Counted from the stretch's first letter, positions 1-9,153 are shown. The stretch: DNA of 64,000 nucleotides from JAIBAJ01 sp965284645 (GCA_965284645.1 OZ260106.1:2790001-2854000); one strand, 5' to 3'. Notes: a model not told the origin generated them from the letters alone. A program made the numbers and translations.

Positions 1-648
1 GAAAATCCAGTTGAAATGGCCAAACAGTTTGAAGACCATGGAATTATGTTTTTACATTTGGTAGACTTGGATGGAGCTAAATCCCGACACATTGTCAACC
101 ATAAAGTTTTGGAAAGCATTGCTACCCAGACAAAACTAAAAATTGATTTTGGAGGAGGAATAAAAAGTCAGGCTGATATTGAAACCGCCTTTGCGTGTGG
201 TGCCTCACAGGTTACTGGAGGAAGCATCGCCATTCAAGATCCTTTGTTGTTTTTGCATTGGTTAAAAACCTATGGAAATGACCGAATAATCTTAGGCGCA
301 GATGCTAAAAATCGATTAATAGCTACTCAAGGTTGGTTGGAAGAGTCGGGGGTGGATGTGGTAGATTTTATTTCCGAATTCGTTCAAAAAGGAATAAGCT
401 ATGTAGTATGCACCGATATTGCCAAAGATGGCATGCTACAAGGTCCTTCAAACAATTTGTACCAAGAAATTTTAAGGAGGACTACTGTTAATCTGGTGGC
501 AAGTGGAGGGGTGAGCAGTTTGGAGGATTTAAGGGGGTTGAAGGAAATCGGATGTGAAGCTGCCATTGTTGGTAAAGCCTTGTATGAAGGTAAAATTTCA
601 CTTTTAAATCTGGCCAAAGAAATGGAAAATGGAGCCTTAAAATTTTAA
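1..648 (+). CDS. hisA: HisA, ProFAR isomerase (5' end cut by window edge)
   Basis: Phosphoribosylformimino-5-aminoimidazole carboxamide ribotide isomerase, a (beta/alpha)8 barrel catalysing the Amadori rearrangement in histidine synthesis. The frame is already open at base 1 (ENPVEMAKQ), so the ATG at 16 is an internal methionine and about 30 N-terminal residues, including the first catalytic Asp, lie outside the window. Visible motifs are the phosphate-binding FGGGIKS segment, the second catalytic Asp in CTDIAKDGMLQGPS and the C-terminal ASGGVSS phosphate loop. hisF starts 17 bp downstream, so this is the usual hisA-hisF-hisIE run. Product assignment is firm; only the start is missing. Confidence 0.96.
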   Translation, partial: ENPVEMAKQFEDHGIMFLHLVDLDGAKSRHIVNHKVLESIATQTKLKIDFGGGIKSQADIETAFACGASQVTGGSIAIQDPLLFLHWLKTYGNDRIILGADAKNRLIATQGWLEESGVDVVDFISEFVQKGISYVVCTDIAKDGMLQGPSNNLYQEILRRTTVNLVASGGVSSLEDLRGLKEIGCEAAIVGKALYEGKISLLNLAKEMENGALKF

Positions 649-665
649 GAATTAAAGCGACTTTT

Positions 666-1418
666 ATGTTAAAAAAACGAATCATTCCTTGTTTGGATAT
701 TAAAGATGGTAGAACCGTAAAGGGGGTCAATTTTGAAGCCATCAGGGATGCAGGAGATCCGATTGAACTGGCCAAACGTTATGTATTGGAAGGCGCCGAT
801 GAATTGGTTTTCCTTGATATATCGGCAACCAATGAGAGGCGAAAAACCCTTGCAGAATTAGTGGAACGAATTGCAAAAGAAATAAACATTCCCTTTACTG
901 TTGGTGGTGGCATTGATTCATTGGAAGATGCCAAGGTTTTAATTCAATCCGGTGCAGATAAGGTGAGTATTAATTCATCAGCACTTAGGCGACCCGAATT
1001 AATAGAACAGATAGCGCAAGAACTTGGTAGCCAATGTGTAGTAGTGGCGATTGATACAAAGTTGGAAGAAGGAAATTGGACCGTTTATTCCCATGGAGGA
1101 AAGGTTCCAACAGGAAGAAGCACTTTGGATTGGGCCAAACAGGTAGAGCGGTTAGGAGCAGGTGAACTTTTATTAACTTCCATGAACAACGATGGTACCA
1201 AATGCGGATTTGCACTTGCCCTAACAGACCAAGTCAGTAAAGCAGTTGGCATACCTGTTATTGCTTCGGGGGGAGCCGGAAGGATGGTACACTTTAAGGA
1301 TGTTTTTCAGCAAACCAAGGCCAGTGCAGGTTTAGCAGCGAGTATTTTCCACTATGGTGAAATTTCCATTCCACAATTAAAAAATTATTTAAAAACAGAA
1401 AACATTTCCATACGATGA
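666..1418 (+). CDS. hisF: HisF, imidazole glycerol phosphate synthase cyclase subunit
   Basis: Cyclase half of IGP synthase; it takes ammonia made by HisH and converts PRFAR into imidazole glycerol phosphate and AICAR. The 250-residue length is normal. The catalytic aspartates are visible at D11 (PCLDIKDGRTVKG) and D130 (VVVAIDTKL), with the phosphate loops VGGGI near 79 and ASGGAG in the C-terminal third. The stop codon overlaps the hisIE start in an ATGA junction at 1415-1418, implying translational coupling. hisH is not in the visible part of the operon and presumably lies upstream of hisA. Confidence 0.97.
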   Translation: MLKKRIIPCLDIKDGRTVKGVNFEAIRDAGDPIELAKRYVLEGADELVFLDISATNERRKTLAELVERIAKEINIPFTVGGGIDSLEDAKVLIQSGADKVSINSSALRRPELIEQIAQELGSQCVVVAIDTKLEEGNWTVYSHGGKVPTGRSTLDWAKQVERLGAGELLLTSMNNDGTKCGFALALTDQVSKAVGIPVIASGGAGRMVHFKDVFQQTKASAGLAASIFHYGEISIPQLKNYLKTENISIR

Positions 1419-2005
1419 ACATCGATTTTCAAAAAACGAACGGATTGGTTCCCGTAATAATTCAGGACAATGCCACTTTGCAGGTATTGATGTTGGGTTA
1501 TATGAATCAAGAGGCTTATGAAAGAACAAAGCAAGAACAAAAAGTTTGCTTTTTTAGTCGCAGCAAGAACCGATTATGGACCAAGGGCGAAACTTCGGGG
1601 AATTATTTACTGGTCAACGAAATCCGAATGGATTGTGATGGAGATGCCCTATTAATAAAATGTACACCACAAGGCCCCACCTGCCATACTGGTAACACTT
1701 CCTGTTTTAAGGAAGAAACAGCCAAGGGTTTTGTATATCGATTGGAAGAAACCATAGAAAACCGCATAAAAGGTGGGGATGTTAATTCATATACCCGGAA
1801 ATTGGTTGAAAAGGGAATCAATAAAGTTGCCCAAAAAGTAGGGGAAGAAGCGGTGGAATTGGTGATTGAGGCTAAGGATGACAACAAAGCACTCTTTTTA
1901 AACGAGGCAGCTGATTTGCTTTTTCATTACCTAATTTTGTTGCGGGCCAAAGGAGTTCAATTTGAAGATGTGGAGCAGGTGTTGCAAGGTAGAGCGGGGA
2001 AGTAG
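1415..2005 (+). CDS. hisIE: HisIE, bifunctional PRA-CH / PRA-PH
   Basis: Fused phosphoribosyl-AMP cyclohydrolase (about residues 1-105) and phosphoribosyl-ATP pyrophosphohydrolase (about 110-196), steps three and two of histidine synthesis. The HisI half shows the metal-binding DCDGD motif around C74-D77 and Cys at 90 and 97 in GPTCHTGNTSCF. The HisE half shows the helical KVGEEAVELVIEA motif near 141-153. At 196 residues it has the normal length for the fusion. It overlaps hisF by 4 bp and ends the visible his operon; the next gene has its own promoter box. Confidence 0.96.
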   Translation: MNIDFQKTNGLVPVIIQDNATLQVLMLGYMNQEAYERTKQEQKVCFFSRSKNRLWTKGETSGNYLLVNEIRMDCDGDALLIKCTPQGPTCHTGNTSCFKEETAKGFVYRLEETIENRIKGGDVNSYTRKLVEKGINKVAQKVGEEAVELVIEAKDDNKALFLNEAADLLFHYLILLRAKGVQFEDVEQVLQGRAGK

Positions 2006-2088
2006 GGGGGCCTATCCTTAATAAGGACAGTGGTTTCCTTGTATTGAATCATTCCTTTATGGTAGTCCAATCCTAGGAAATTTTTTCC

Positions 2089-2096
2089 TAACTTTG
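2089..2096 (+). promoter_or_regulatory. Bacteroidota -7 box TAACTTTG in front of the oxidoreductase gene
   Basis: Exact match to the phylum's TAnnTTTG -7 element. It ends 6 bases before the ATG at 2103, so transcription should begin at or just before the start codon, giving a leaderless or nearly leaderless mRNA. It also argues against the in-frame TTG at 2094, which lies inside the box. No clean -33 TTTG was found at the ideal spacing. Confidence 0.6.
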
Positions 2097-2102
2097 GCAA
2101 AC

Positions 2103-2828
2103 ATGGCATACGACTTCCTCCCTTCCAAAATTGTCGATATAGTCGACGAGGCACCAAATGTGAAGCGCTTTTTTATTCAGGTAGGGGAGGAGCCGGTGTT
2201 TCATTTTAAGCCCGGCCAGTTTGTTATGCTAGATTTGCCGCTCGATTCAAAAATCAAAACCCGTAGTTATTCCATTGCCTCACCACCCAATGATTCTAAT
2301 ATTATTGAATTGATTATAGTGCTGAAAGATGGCGGTTTGGGTACCAATTACCTGTTTAAAAATGAAGCAATCAGAATAGGTAGCGAAATAAAAGTTTCGA
2401 AGGCAATCGGTAAATTTACCTTGCCAGAGACTATCGAATCGAACCTCTGTTTTATCTGCACTGGAACAGGAATAGCCCCTTTTCGGTCGCAATTGAACTA
2501 CATATTCAACCATAACTTACACAATCCAAACTTTGATGTACACCTAATCTTTGGTTGTCGCTGGGAAAAGGATATTTTGTATCGCAAAGAGTTTGAAAAG
2601 TTCCAAGCCATCTGTCCTTGTTTCAGTTACCATCCGGTGCTATCGAGGGAGACTAATTGGAATGGTTACAAAGGTTACGTGCATCAAGTGTATGAAGAAC
2701 TATACAGTGACGGGAAACCAGCCCAGTTTTACCTTTGTGGCTGGAAGGAAATGATTATGCAGGCCAAAGACAAATTGCTTGGGTTTGGTTATGAAAAATC
2801 GGCCATTCGCTTTGAACTGTATGATTGA
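2103..2828 (+). CDS. FAD/NAD(P)-binding oxidoreductase, ferredoxin-NADP reductase type
   Basis: Soluble two-domain flavoprotein of the ferredoxin reductase superfamily, about 241 residues from the ATG at 2103. The N-terminal FAD barrel carries the flavin-binding TRSYSIASPP motif (RxYS type). The C-terminal NAD(P) domain has CTGTGIAPFRSQ and a late YLCGWKEMI motif. There is no 2Fe-2S domain, so it probably exchanges electrons with a separate ferredoxin or flavodoxin. It follows the his operon on the same strand after a 97 bp gap with its own promoter box. The exact partner cannot be read from the sequence. Confidence 0.85.
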   Translation: MAYDFLPSKIVDIVDEAPNVKRFFIQVGEEPVFHFKPGQFVMLDLPLDSKIKTRSYSIASPPNDSNIIELIIVLKDGGLGTNYLFKNEAIRIGSEIKVSKAIGKFTLPETIESNLCFICTGTGIAPFRSQLNYIFNHNLHNPNFDVHLIFGCRWEKDILYRKEFEKFQAICPCFSYHPVLSRETNWNGYKGYVHQVYEELYSDGKPAQFYLCGWKEMIMQAKDKLLGFGYEKSAIRFELYD

Positions 2829-2987
2829 TTGTTTCCATTTTGCGATTTGGGCTTGTTGATGCCTTTTTGACTTAGCTTGAATTGAAAGGCAAGAAAATAA
2901 CCCTTAATTTTTATATAGCGAATACTATTGCAAACCCCTTGCACGTTGCCTAGACATGGAAACCAACTATTTGTGCTTGCACGAAAA

Positions 2988-3144
2988 CCGGGCACGGAGG
3001 CTTCGGGCAAGGATAGAGGCAGCTAGCCCACAGAGATGCGAAGTGGAACGGAGCAGATCGAGGACTAGCGCCGAAAGCCTGACCCAACCGCCCTTGCCAA
3101 TGGTTAAATCGGGGTAGAATGGTTTTGGCGGTTGGGGGCCCGCC
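2988..3144 (-). repeat. Intergenic repeat family A, copy 1
   Basis: GC-rich element filling much of the 405 bp gap 2829-3233, read here on the minus strand from its GGCGGGC end. Arms CCCAACCGCC and GGCGGTTGGG form a perfect 10 bp stem around a loop of about 30 bases. The constant core follows (a GGGCT..TCC-like unit, a tip region, GTGGGCT, then CTATCC). The distal end carries an additional GTGCCCGG tail shared only with copy 8. No coding function is apparent; small frames across it have no family resemblance. The rest of the gap shows nothing I recognise. Confidence 0.8.
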
Positions 3145-3208
3145 AAAAAAAAACAAAAAATGATTGTCCCTACTGATTACAATTTTGAATTAACATCTGG
3201 AATGCTAT

Positions 3209-3216
3209 TACTTTTG
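3209..3216 (+). promoter_or_regulatory. Bacteroidota -7 box TACTTTTG
   Basis: Exact TAnnTTTG match ending 17 bases before the ATG at 3234, predicting a 5' leader of roughly 10-15 bases. No convincing -33 TTTG at the standard spacing. Confidence 0.55.
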
Positions 3217-3233
3217 CAACCTATTCTTTAACC

Positions 3234-3764
3234 ATGAACTCAGCCGATTTTCTTGCCGACCTGCTTCGCTACATTCTTCCCAGTTTAATTGTTTTTGTCG
3301 CTACGTTTTTGACCCTCAAGCAATTTATGGACAGCCAAAACAGGATGAAAGCCCTGGAATTGAAAATGGATAACCAAAAGGATATGACGCCCATTCGACT
3401 TCAAGCCTACGAGCGAATTGTATTGTTTTTGGAACGAATTAATCCTTCAAATTTAGTGCTTCGTGTGCACCGTCCGGGGATGTCGGCACGGATGCTACAA
3501 GCGGAATTGACTCGAACGATACGGCAAGAGTTTGACCATAATTTGAGCCAACAGATTTATATGGGTAACAATGCTTGGGAACTCACTAGAAATGCCAAGG
3601 AGGAAATGATTAAATTGGTGAACCTAACGGCAGGGAAATTGAACGATCAAGCCACCGGAGTTGAACTGAGCCAGCTGATTTTGGAAGCCACTTCGAAAAT
3701 GGAAAAGCTGCCAACCCAAATAGCAATTGACTATATAAAAGAAGAAATTGCCACCTATTTCTAA
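3234..3764 (+). CDS. Membrane-anchored conserved hypothetical protein
   Basis: A 176-residue protein I cannot name. One N-terminal hydrophobic helix (about residues 12-30, YILPSLIVFVATFLTL) is followed by a mostly helical charged domain rich in Lys/Glu/Arg, with a conserved-looking patch PIRLQAYERIVLFLERINP. Without a cleavage site the helix probably anchors it in the inner membrane with the rest in the cytoplasm. It is a single gene with its own -7 box, 87 bp ahead of the carboxylase gene. Proteins of this layout are common in Bacteroidota as uncharacterised families; no function is proposed. Confidence 0.8.
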   Translation: MNSADFLADLLRYILPSLIVFVATFLTLKQFMDSQNRMKALELKMDNQKDMTPIRLQAYERIVLFLERINPSNLVLRVHRPGMSARMLQAELTRTIRQEFDHNLSQQIYMGNNAWELTRNAKEEMIKLVNLTAGKLNDQATGVELSQLILEATSKMEKLPTQIAIDYIKEEIATYF

Positions 3765-3851
3765 GCTTTCATAGACAGAATTTCCAGTTTCTTTTGTGAT
3801 TTTTCCGCATGGAATAGATAGAAACCTATATTCGCACCAAGATTACGCCGA

Positions 3852-5441
3852 ATGCCCGTTCTGAAGACCAAGCTTAATACCAACTCATCTTCTTATAAAT
3901 CCAACTACGAAGCCATGAAACAAAAAGTGGCCGAGTTAGCTGATTGGATGCGCAAATCGCAATTTCAAGGCGAGGACAAGTATATTCAACGCACCAAGGC
4001 CAAAGGCAAACTGTTGGCTCGTGAACGTATCGAATTGGTGCTTGATCCTGATGCTCCTTTTTTGGAATTGATGCCGCTGGCAGGCTGGGGCACTGATGAT
4101 TTCTGCTTGGGTGGAACTTTAGTGGCCGGTTTGGGTTATGTTTCGGGTCGGCTTTGCATGGTAACTGCCAATATCGGCACCATAAAAGGTGGAGCCATTG
4201 ACTATACCACTTTGCAAAAAAGTATGCGATTGGCCGAAATTGCCATGGAGAATAAACTGCCTACTATTAATATGGTGGAATCGGCCGGTGCTAATTTGCC
4301 CGATCAGGCTAAGATTTTTAATTATGGAGGTACTAGCTTCCGAGAAATTACCCGTCGTTCGGCCCAAAACATTCCTACCATTTCGGTAGTTTTCGGGAAT
4401 TCAACAGCCGGAGGAGCTTACATTCCTGGGATGAGCGATTACACCATTTTTGTGAAACAACAAGCCAAGGTGTTTTTGGCCGGTCCGCCCTTGGTTCGTA
4501 TGGCTACAAACGAAATTACCGATGATGAATCGTTGGGCGGAGCTGAAATGCACAGCAAAATTTCGGGTGTTTCGGATTATTTGGCACAAGATGAAGCCGA
4601 TGCCATCCGTATAGCTAGGGAAATACTTTCTAATTTGGGAGATAAAGCGGTTCATTACAACGCTTATAATGAACCCTTGTATGATTCAGAAGAAATTCTG
4701 GGAGTGGTGAGTGCAGATCCTCGAACTCCCTTTAATATCAAAGAACTCATCATGCGATTTGTGGATGGTTCGGAGTTTCATGAATTTAAACCGGAATATG
4801 GAACAACCCTTATTTGTGGGTACGCCAACATCGGTGGAAATAAAATTGGAATTCTTGGAAATAATGGTGTATTGTTTTCAGAATCAGCTAATAAGGGCGC
4901 TCAATTCATTCAATTGTGCAACCAAAATGACACCCCCTTGTTGTTCCTTCAAAACATTACCGGTTTTATGGTGGGAAGGAAATACGAAGAAGAAGGTATT
5001 ATAAAGCATGGTGCTAAAATGATTAATGCCGTTTCGAATTCAAAGGTTCCGGCCATTACCATCATTGTTGGGTCTTCTTATGGTGCAGGCAATTACGCTA
5101 TGTGTGGTAGGGCTTATAAACCTCGTTTTTTGTTTAGTTATCCGAACTCAAAAATTGCCGTGATGGGACCCGACCAACTCTCGGGTGTAATGGAAATAAT
5201 TGCCCGTGAAGCTGCAGCTAAAGGCGGTTACACCTACGATGAGGAACAGGGAAGGCAAATGAAAGGGTATATGGTGGCCGAAGCTGAAAAACAGAACAAT
5301 GCTTATTTCGCTACCGGACAAATCTGGGACGAAGGCATTATCGATCCACGCGAAACTAGAAATTATCTCAAATTTTGTTTATCTGTAATTTACGCCGAAA
5401 AGCCAGTTGGTGCAAAAGAATTCGGTGTATTTAGAATGTAA
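3852..5441 (+). CDS. Acyl-CoA carboxylase carboxyltransferase (beta) subunit, probably methylcrotonyl-CoA type
   Basis: Carboxyltransferase subunit of a biotin-dependent acyl-CoA carboxylase, 529 residues, the usual length. It transfers the carboxyl group from carboxybiotin to an acyl-CoA. Two crotonase-fold halves are visible: the N-terminal half with ARERIELVLDP and SAGANLPDQ, and the C-terminal half with GSSYGAGNYAMCGRAY. The oxyanion-hole glycine stretches (NSTAGGAYIPGMSDY, GSSYGAG) are intact. The QAKIFNYGGTSFREI stretch and overall length fit the methylcrotonyl-CoA (leucine degradation) branch better than the propionyl type, but substrate remains inferred. The biotin-carrying alpha subunit is not in the window. 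Confidence 0.88.
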   Translation: MPVLKTKLNTNSSSYKSNYEAMKQKVAELADWMRKSQFQGEDKYIQRTKAKGKLLARERIELVLDPDAPFLELMPLAGWGTDDFCLGGTLVAGLGYVSGRLCMVTANIGTIKGGAIDYTTLQKSMRLAEIAMENKLPTINMVESAGANLPDQAKIFNYGGTSFREITRRSAQNIPTISVVFGNSTAGGAYIPGMSDYTIFVKQQAKVFLAGPPLVRMATNEITDDESLGGAEMHSKISGVSDYLAQDEADAIRIAREILSNLGDKAVHYNAYNEPLYDSEEILGVVSADPRTPFNIKELIMRFVDGSEFHEFKPEYGTTLICGYANIGGNKIGILGNNGVLFSESANKGAQFIQLCNQNDTPLLFLQNITGFMVGRKYEEEGIIKHGAKMINAVSNSKVPAITIIVGSSYGAGNYAMCGRAYKPRFLFSYPNSKIAVMGPDQLSGVMEIIAREAAAKGGYTYDEEQGRQMKGYMVAEAEKQNNAYFATGQIWDEGIIDPRETRNYLKFCLSVIYAEKPVGAKEFGVFRM

Positions 5442-5454
5442 AAAAAAGCTATTT

Positions 5455-5898
5455 ATGAATAAATCAATACTTTCCATTACCGCCTTGAGCCTAGCTTTTT
5501 TGGGCTTTATTTCCTCTTGTAAAAAGGAAGAAACTTCTTTTCCAGCTGATTTAATTGCTCCAGAAATAACCATTGTTTCTCCTCCTCCAGCCAAGGATAC
5601 TACCATTAACGGCCAGGTTTATCAAGTATATAGCTCTTTCACGGCAGGTAGCAATGTGCCTATCAATTTAGAGATTTCGGATAATTTCGGTTTGGATTCC
5701 ATTTTTGTGGAAGTGATTGATAGCACCACTTTGAATAAATTATTTGTTGGAACTTGGTTTTCTGCCCAAAAAAGTCTGTCGATTGATACAGGTTTTGTAG
5801 CCCCAAATATCAATTCCATTTGTTCGATTAAAGTGGAAGCTTACGATCAAAACGGAAATGTACTGGGTCGTGTAAGAGCCTTTGGTATCAATCCTTAA
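5455..5898 (+). CDS. Lipoprotein with an immunoglobulin-like domain
   Basis: A 147-residue predicted lipoprotein. The ATG at 5455 is chosen because it opens directly onto a signal peptide ending in a lipobox (LGFISSC, Cys22, followed by KK); an upstream in-frame TTG at 5407 would put 16 meaningless residues in front of it and overlap the carboxylase gene. The mature part (PEITIVSPPPAKDTTI..., IEVEAYDQNGN-like end) looks like a single beta-sandwich of the type found in Bacteroidota DUF4625-like surface lipoproteins; that family assignment is tentative. It starts 13 bp after the carboxylase gene, probably by read-through. Confidence 0.75.
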   Translation: MNKSILSITALSLAFLGFISSCKKEETSFPADLIAPEITIVSPPPAKDTTINGQVYQVYSSFTAGSNVPINLEISDNFGLDSIFVEVIDSTTLNKLFVGTWFSAQKSLSIDTGFVAPNINSICSIKVEAYDQNGNVLGRVRAFGINP

Positions 5899-5918
5899 TT
5901 CCTTTTCGACCAATTCGA

Positions 5919-7199
5919 ATGGGATATGTAGCGCGAGATAAGGCTTCTGTTTGGCATCCCTATACAACGGTTTCAGAAACTGAATTCCCTATTTTTATTG
6001 AGAAAGCGGAGGGTTCTTATCTTTATACTGAAGAAGGTAAGGCTATTTTGGATGCCGTTGGTTCATGGTGGGTCAATTTGCATGGACATTCTCATCCCTA
6101 TATTGCTGAAAAAATTGCTGCCCAGGCCCAACGGTTGGAGCATGTCATGTTTGCTGGATTTACCCATAAACCAGCCATTGAATTAGCTGAGGCCTTATTG
6201 GGTTTATTCAAAGGACGTTTTTCGAAAGTGTTTTACTCGGATAATGGAAGTACCTCCATTGAAGTGGCACTTAAAATGTGTTTTCAATTTTGGTACAATC
6301 AAGGTTTGCCGAAAAAAAAGGTGTTAGCATTGGAGGGGGCTTATCATGGCGATACATTTGGCGCAATGAGTGTAGGAGAAAGGTCGGTTTTCACCCAGGC
6401 TTTCCAATCTTTTTTATTTGATGTCGAATACCTTTCTTTGAGCGAAGAGGCTATACCAAAAGCTAGGGAATTAATGGCCTCCGGTGATGTTGCCTGTTTT
6501 ATTTTCGAACCGTTAATTCAAGGTGCAGCCGGTATGGTAATGTATGAAGCTGAATGGTTGGACCGTTTAATTGGTATGGCTAAAGAAAACCAGGTTTTAT
6601 GCATTGCAGATGAAGTATTTACAGGATTTGGTAGAACAGGGAAGTCTTTTGCCATAGATCATTTGACCGAACAGGTAGATGTAATTTGCCTTTCAAAGGG
6701 ATTAACCGGTGGGGCTTTGCCATTAGGGGCAACCCTTTGTACCCAAGCCATTCATGATGCCTTCCAAGAAAATAAAAAGGCACCAAACGATTTAGAAGGT
6801 TTGAATATAAAGACCTTTTTTCATGGACATTCCTTTACGGCCAATCCCATTGCCTGTGCCGCCGCTTTGGCTAGTTTGGAATTGTTTGAACAGGCTTCCT
6901 GCCAGGCATCGATACTTGCTATTAAAAAGAAACATCAAGATTTTTGTGAAGGATTTTCGCCAACAAATTTTCCTTCCATAGAAAGCGTACGTAGCAAAGG
7001 AGTGGTTTTGGCCATTACCTATAAGGCTGAACAGCGGCAAGGCTACCTCAGCGAAATGCGTAACCGATTGTATATTTATTTTTTGGAAAAGGGAATCCTT
7101 ATGCGACCTTTGGGGAATACCGTTTATGTGGTGCCACCGTATTGTATCACTGCAGAAGAGTTGGATACCATTTATCAAGCCATCTTATCCTTTGAGTAA
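5919..7199 (+). CDS. bioA: BioA, adenosylmethionine-8-amino-7-oxononanoate aminotransferase
   Basis: PLP enzyme of biotin synthesis converting KAPA to DAPA with S-adenosylmethionine as amino donor. 426 residues. The BioA-specific Trp pair is visible at W50-W51 (GSWWVNLHGHSHP), the tyrosine/histidine signature at AYHGDTFGAMSVG (141-153), and the PLP lysine at K260 (DVICLSKGLTGGALPLGATL). These together separate it from other class III aminotransferases. It follows the lipoprotein gene by 20 bp. Biotin is the cofactor of the carboxylase encoded just upstream, so the grouping makes sense, though no other bio gene is present. Confidence 0.93.
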   Translation: MGYVARDKASVWHPYTTVSETEFPIFIEKAEGSYLYTEEGKAILDAVGSWWVNLHGHSHPYIAEKIAAQAQRLEHVMFAGFTHKPAIELAEALLGLFKGRFSKVFYSDNGSTSIEVALKMCFQFWYNQGLPKKKVLALEGAYHGDTFGAMSVGERSVFTQAFQSFLFDVEYLSLSEEAIPKARELMASGDVACFIFEPLIQGAAGMVMYEAEWLDRLIGMAKENQVLCIADEVFTGFGRTGKSFAIDHLTEQVDVICLSKGLTGGALPLGATLCTQAIHDAFQENKKAPNDLEGLNIKTFFHGHSFTANPIACAAALASLELFEQASCQASILAIKKKHQDFCEGFSPTNFPSIESVRSKGVVLAITYKAEQRQGYLSEMRNRLYIYFLEKGILMRPLGNTVYVVPPYCITAEELDTIYQAILSFE

Positions 7200-7326
7200 G
7201 GCTTAGCATTGTTGGTTTTATGTCAACTACTTCTCCTTACAAACCGTTTCTGGCCCAAGCTCGTTTCCTACCTTTGTGGCCTTGGAAGCTGAGAAAATCT
7301 AGGCATTTCAATTAGTCTTTTTCCAT

Positions 7327-9153
7327 ATGACCAACCGTAAGAAACAACTTGCAGATACAACCTTTGTTTTCGATTTTGATAGTACCTTGACCCAGGTAGA
7401 GGCCTTTGAAGAATTGGGAGAGATTTCGTTGAAAGGAAATCCCAACAAAAACCTGGTATTAAAACAGATCAAACAGATTACCGATTTAGGAATTGATGGC
7501 GAAATCAGTTTTACCGAATCCTTAAAACGCAGGATTGCCTTGTTAGGTGCTCAAGAAAAGGATTTGGAAAGTTTGGTCAACCGTTTAAAAAAGAAAATTT
7601 CGGGATCGGTAAAACGGAATCGGAGTTTTTTTAAGGATTATTCCGATCAGATAATTGTAATTTCGGCAGGATTTAAAGAATTTATTGATCCCATCCTTAA
7701 GCCATTCGGAATTCCTTCGGAAAGGATATATGCCAATACCTTTAAATTTGATAGCGGAGGACGATTGGTAGGTTTTGATGAAGAAAACGAATTATCCAAG
7801 CCAGACGGAAAAATATACCAACTGAAAAAACTAAACCTGCAGGGAAATATTTATGTAATCGGTGATGGATACAGCGACTATCAAATGCGGGAGGCCGGAA
7901 TTGCCCATAAGTTTTTCGCGTACACTGAAAATATCACTCGACAAAAAATTCTTTCCACGGCCGACCATATTACGCCAAGTTTCGACGAGTTTTTATACCT
8001 GAACAAAATCAAAGGAAGCATTTCCTATCCCAAAAATAGAATTACAATTGCCCTTGAACAAGGATTGCATCCTATTGCTGAGGAATTGTTTACTCAGGAA
8101 GGTTACCAGGTGAAATGGATTTCTGAAAATTTGGCTACTGAAGCTTCGGATGCCTCTGTTCTATGTGTAAAGGAAGGCAGCAGTGTGTCGGAAAATAGTC
8201 TAGCCTCTGCAAAGCGTCTTTTATGTGTTGGAATTGCGGGTAGTGCCAGTGAAGAAGGTTTGGATGCCTTTACAACGAAAGGAACCGCTGTTTTTCATAC
8301 GCCTGGGGCAGAATCCATTAGTAGAGCGGAATATGACTTGTTTAAGGTGTTAAAACTGGCCAAATCAGGACCGGAAGGCGGAAAATGCCTGGATGAACTC
8401 TGTGTAGGCATCTGCGGAATGGGAAGCGAAGGACAATGGTTGCATCAGAAATTGGTTGGATTAGGTCTGAAAGTCTTGGTTTGGGATGCAGAAGGCAATT
8501 ACCCTAGTTTTATAGCCCAATCAGTTGATTCCTTCAAACGTTTGCTCATCGCTGATATCCTGGTCGTATGTCGACAGTCCAATGAAAAATATGCTCGATT
8601 AACCAAAGCTCATTTTGCAACCAAATCTACCTTTCAATTGGTCAGTTCGGGCGGCTTAAAAGCGATTTCCTACCCTGTTTTATTGGGATTGTTTCATTCC
8701 CAGAAATGTACGGAGGCCTGTTTGGATGCCCAAGTGCCCGAAGGATGGGAAAAAATAAGGCAATTGTCGTTGAAGTTTCCCATCGATTTTGGTTTCCAGC
8801 AATCGATACTTACGCCAAAAACCAAGTATAGAGCGGCAAAGGAAATGGCAGAAAAAGTAATTGCCTACATAAATACCGGAAATACATTATCCTGCCTAAA
8901 CCTGCCTGAAATGGATTTGAAAGAGTTTCCTCATTCGCACCGTTTATTGCACATTCATCGAAATGTACCCGGTGTATTGGCGGAAATAAATTCAACTTTT
9001 GCCCGACATAGGCTAAATATTTCCCATCAACACTTAAGTACAAATGCCGCTATCGGATATTTGGTAACGGATATAAATAAACAATACGATGCCCACGTTT
9101 TGGAAGAATTAAAAAAGGTTGCAGCGACCATACGCTTTAGGGTGTTGTACTAG
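7327..9153 (+). CDS. SerB-SerA fusion: phosphoserine phosphatase plus degenerate phosphoglycerate dehydrogenase-like domain
   Basis: 608 residues. Residues 1-220 are a HAD phosphatase like SerB: DxD at D16/D18 (FDFDSTLT), Ser113 (VISAGF) and GDGYSDY at D180, all intact. Residues about 235-525 align with the dehydrogenase half of the SerB-SerA fusions known in this phylum. Here the catalytic Arg position (normally in an SRG motif) is Gly in VSSGGLKAISY (about 439-449), and the catalytic His of LTPHIGG is Lys498 (ILTPKTKY). The Rossmann glycines survive as GMGSEG. An ACT domain (about 541-608, HRNVPGVLAEINS) closes the chain. I infer an active phosphatase attached to an inactive, possibly serine-sensing, SerA-like part; a functional SerA would have to be elsewhere. 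Confidence 0.85.
   Translation: MTNRKKQLADTTFVFDFDSTLTQVEAFEELGEISLKGNPNKNLVLKQIKQITDLGIDGEISFTESLKRRIALLGAQEKDLESLVNRLKKKISGSVKRNRSFFKDYSDQIIVISAGFKEFIDPILKPFGIPSERIYANTFKFDSGGRLVGFDEENELSKPDGKIYQLKKLNLQGNIYVIGDGYSDYQMREAGIAHKFFAYTENITRQKILSTADHITPSFDEFLYLNKIKGSISYPKNRITIALEQGLHPIAEELFTQEGYQVKWISENLATEASDASVLCVKEGSSVSENSLASAKRLLCVGIAGSASEEGLDAFTTKGTAVFHTPGAESISRAEYDLFKVLKLAKSGPEGGKCLDELCVGICGMGSEGQWLHQKLVGLGLKVLVWDAEGNYPSFIAQSVDSFKRLLIADILVVCRQSNEKYARLTKAHFATKSTFQLVSSGGLKAISYPVLLGLFHSQKCTEACLDAQVPEGWEKIRQLSLKFPIDFGFQQSILTPKTKYRAAKEMAEKVIAYINTGNTLSCLNLPEMDLKEFPHSHRLLHIHRNVPGVLAEINSTFARHRLNISHQHLSTNAAIGYLVTDINKQYDAHVLEELKKVAATIRFRVLY

Noticed and set aside
5407..5454. TTG start for the lipoprotein after the carboxylase gene
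   Set aside because: It would add 16 residues before a good signal peptide and overlap the previous gene; the ATG at 5455 gives a proper lipoprotein.
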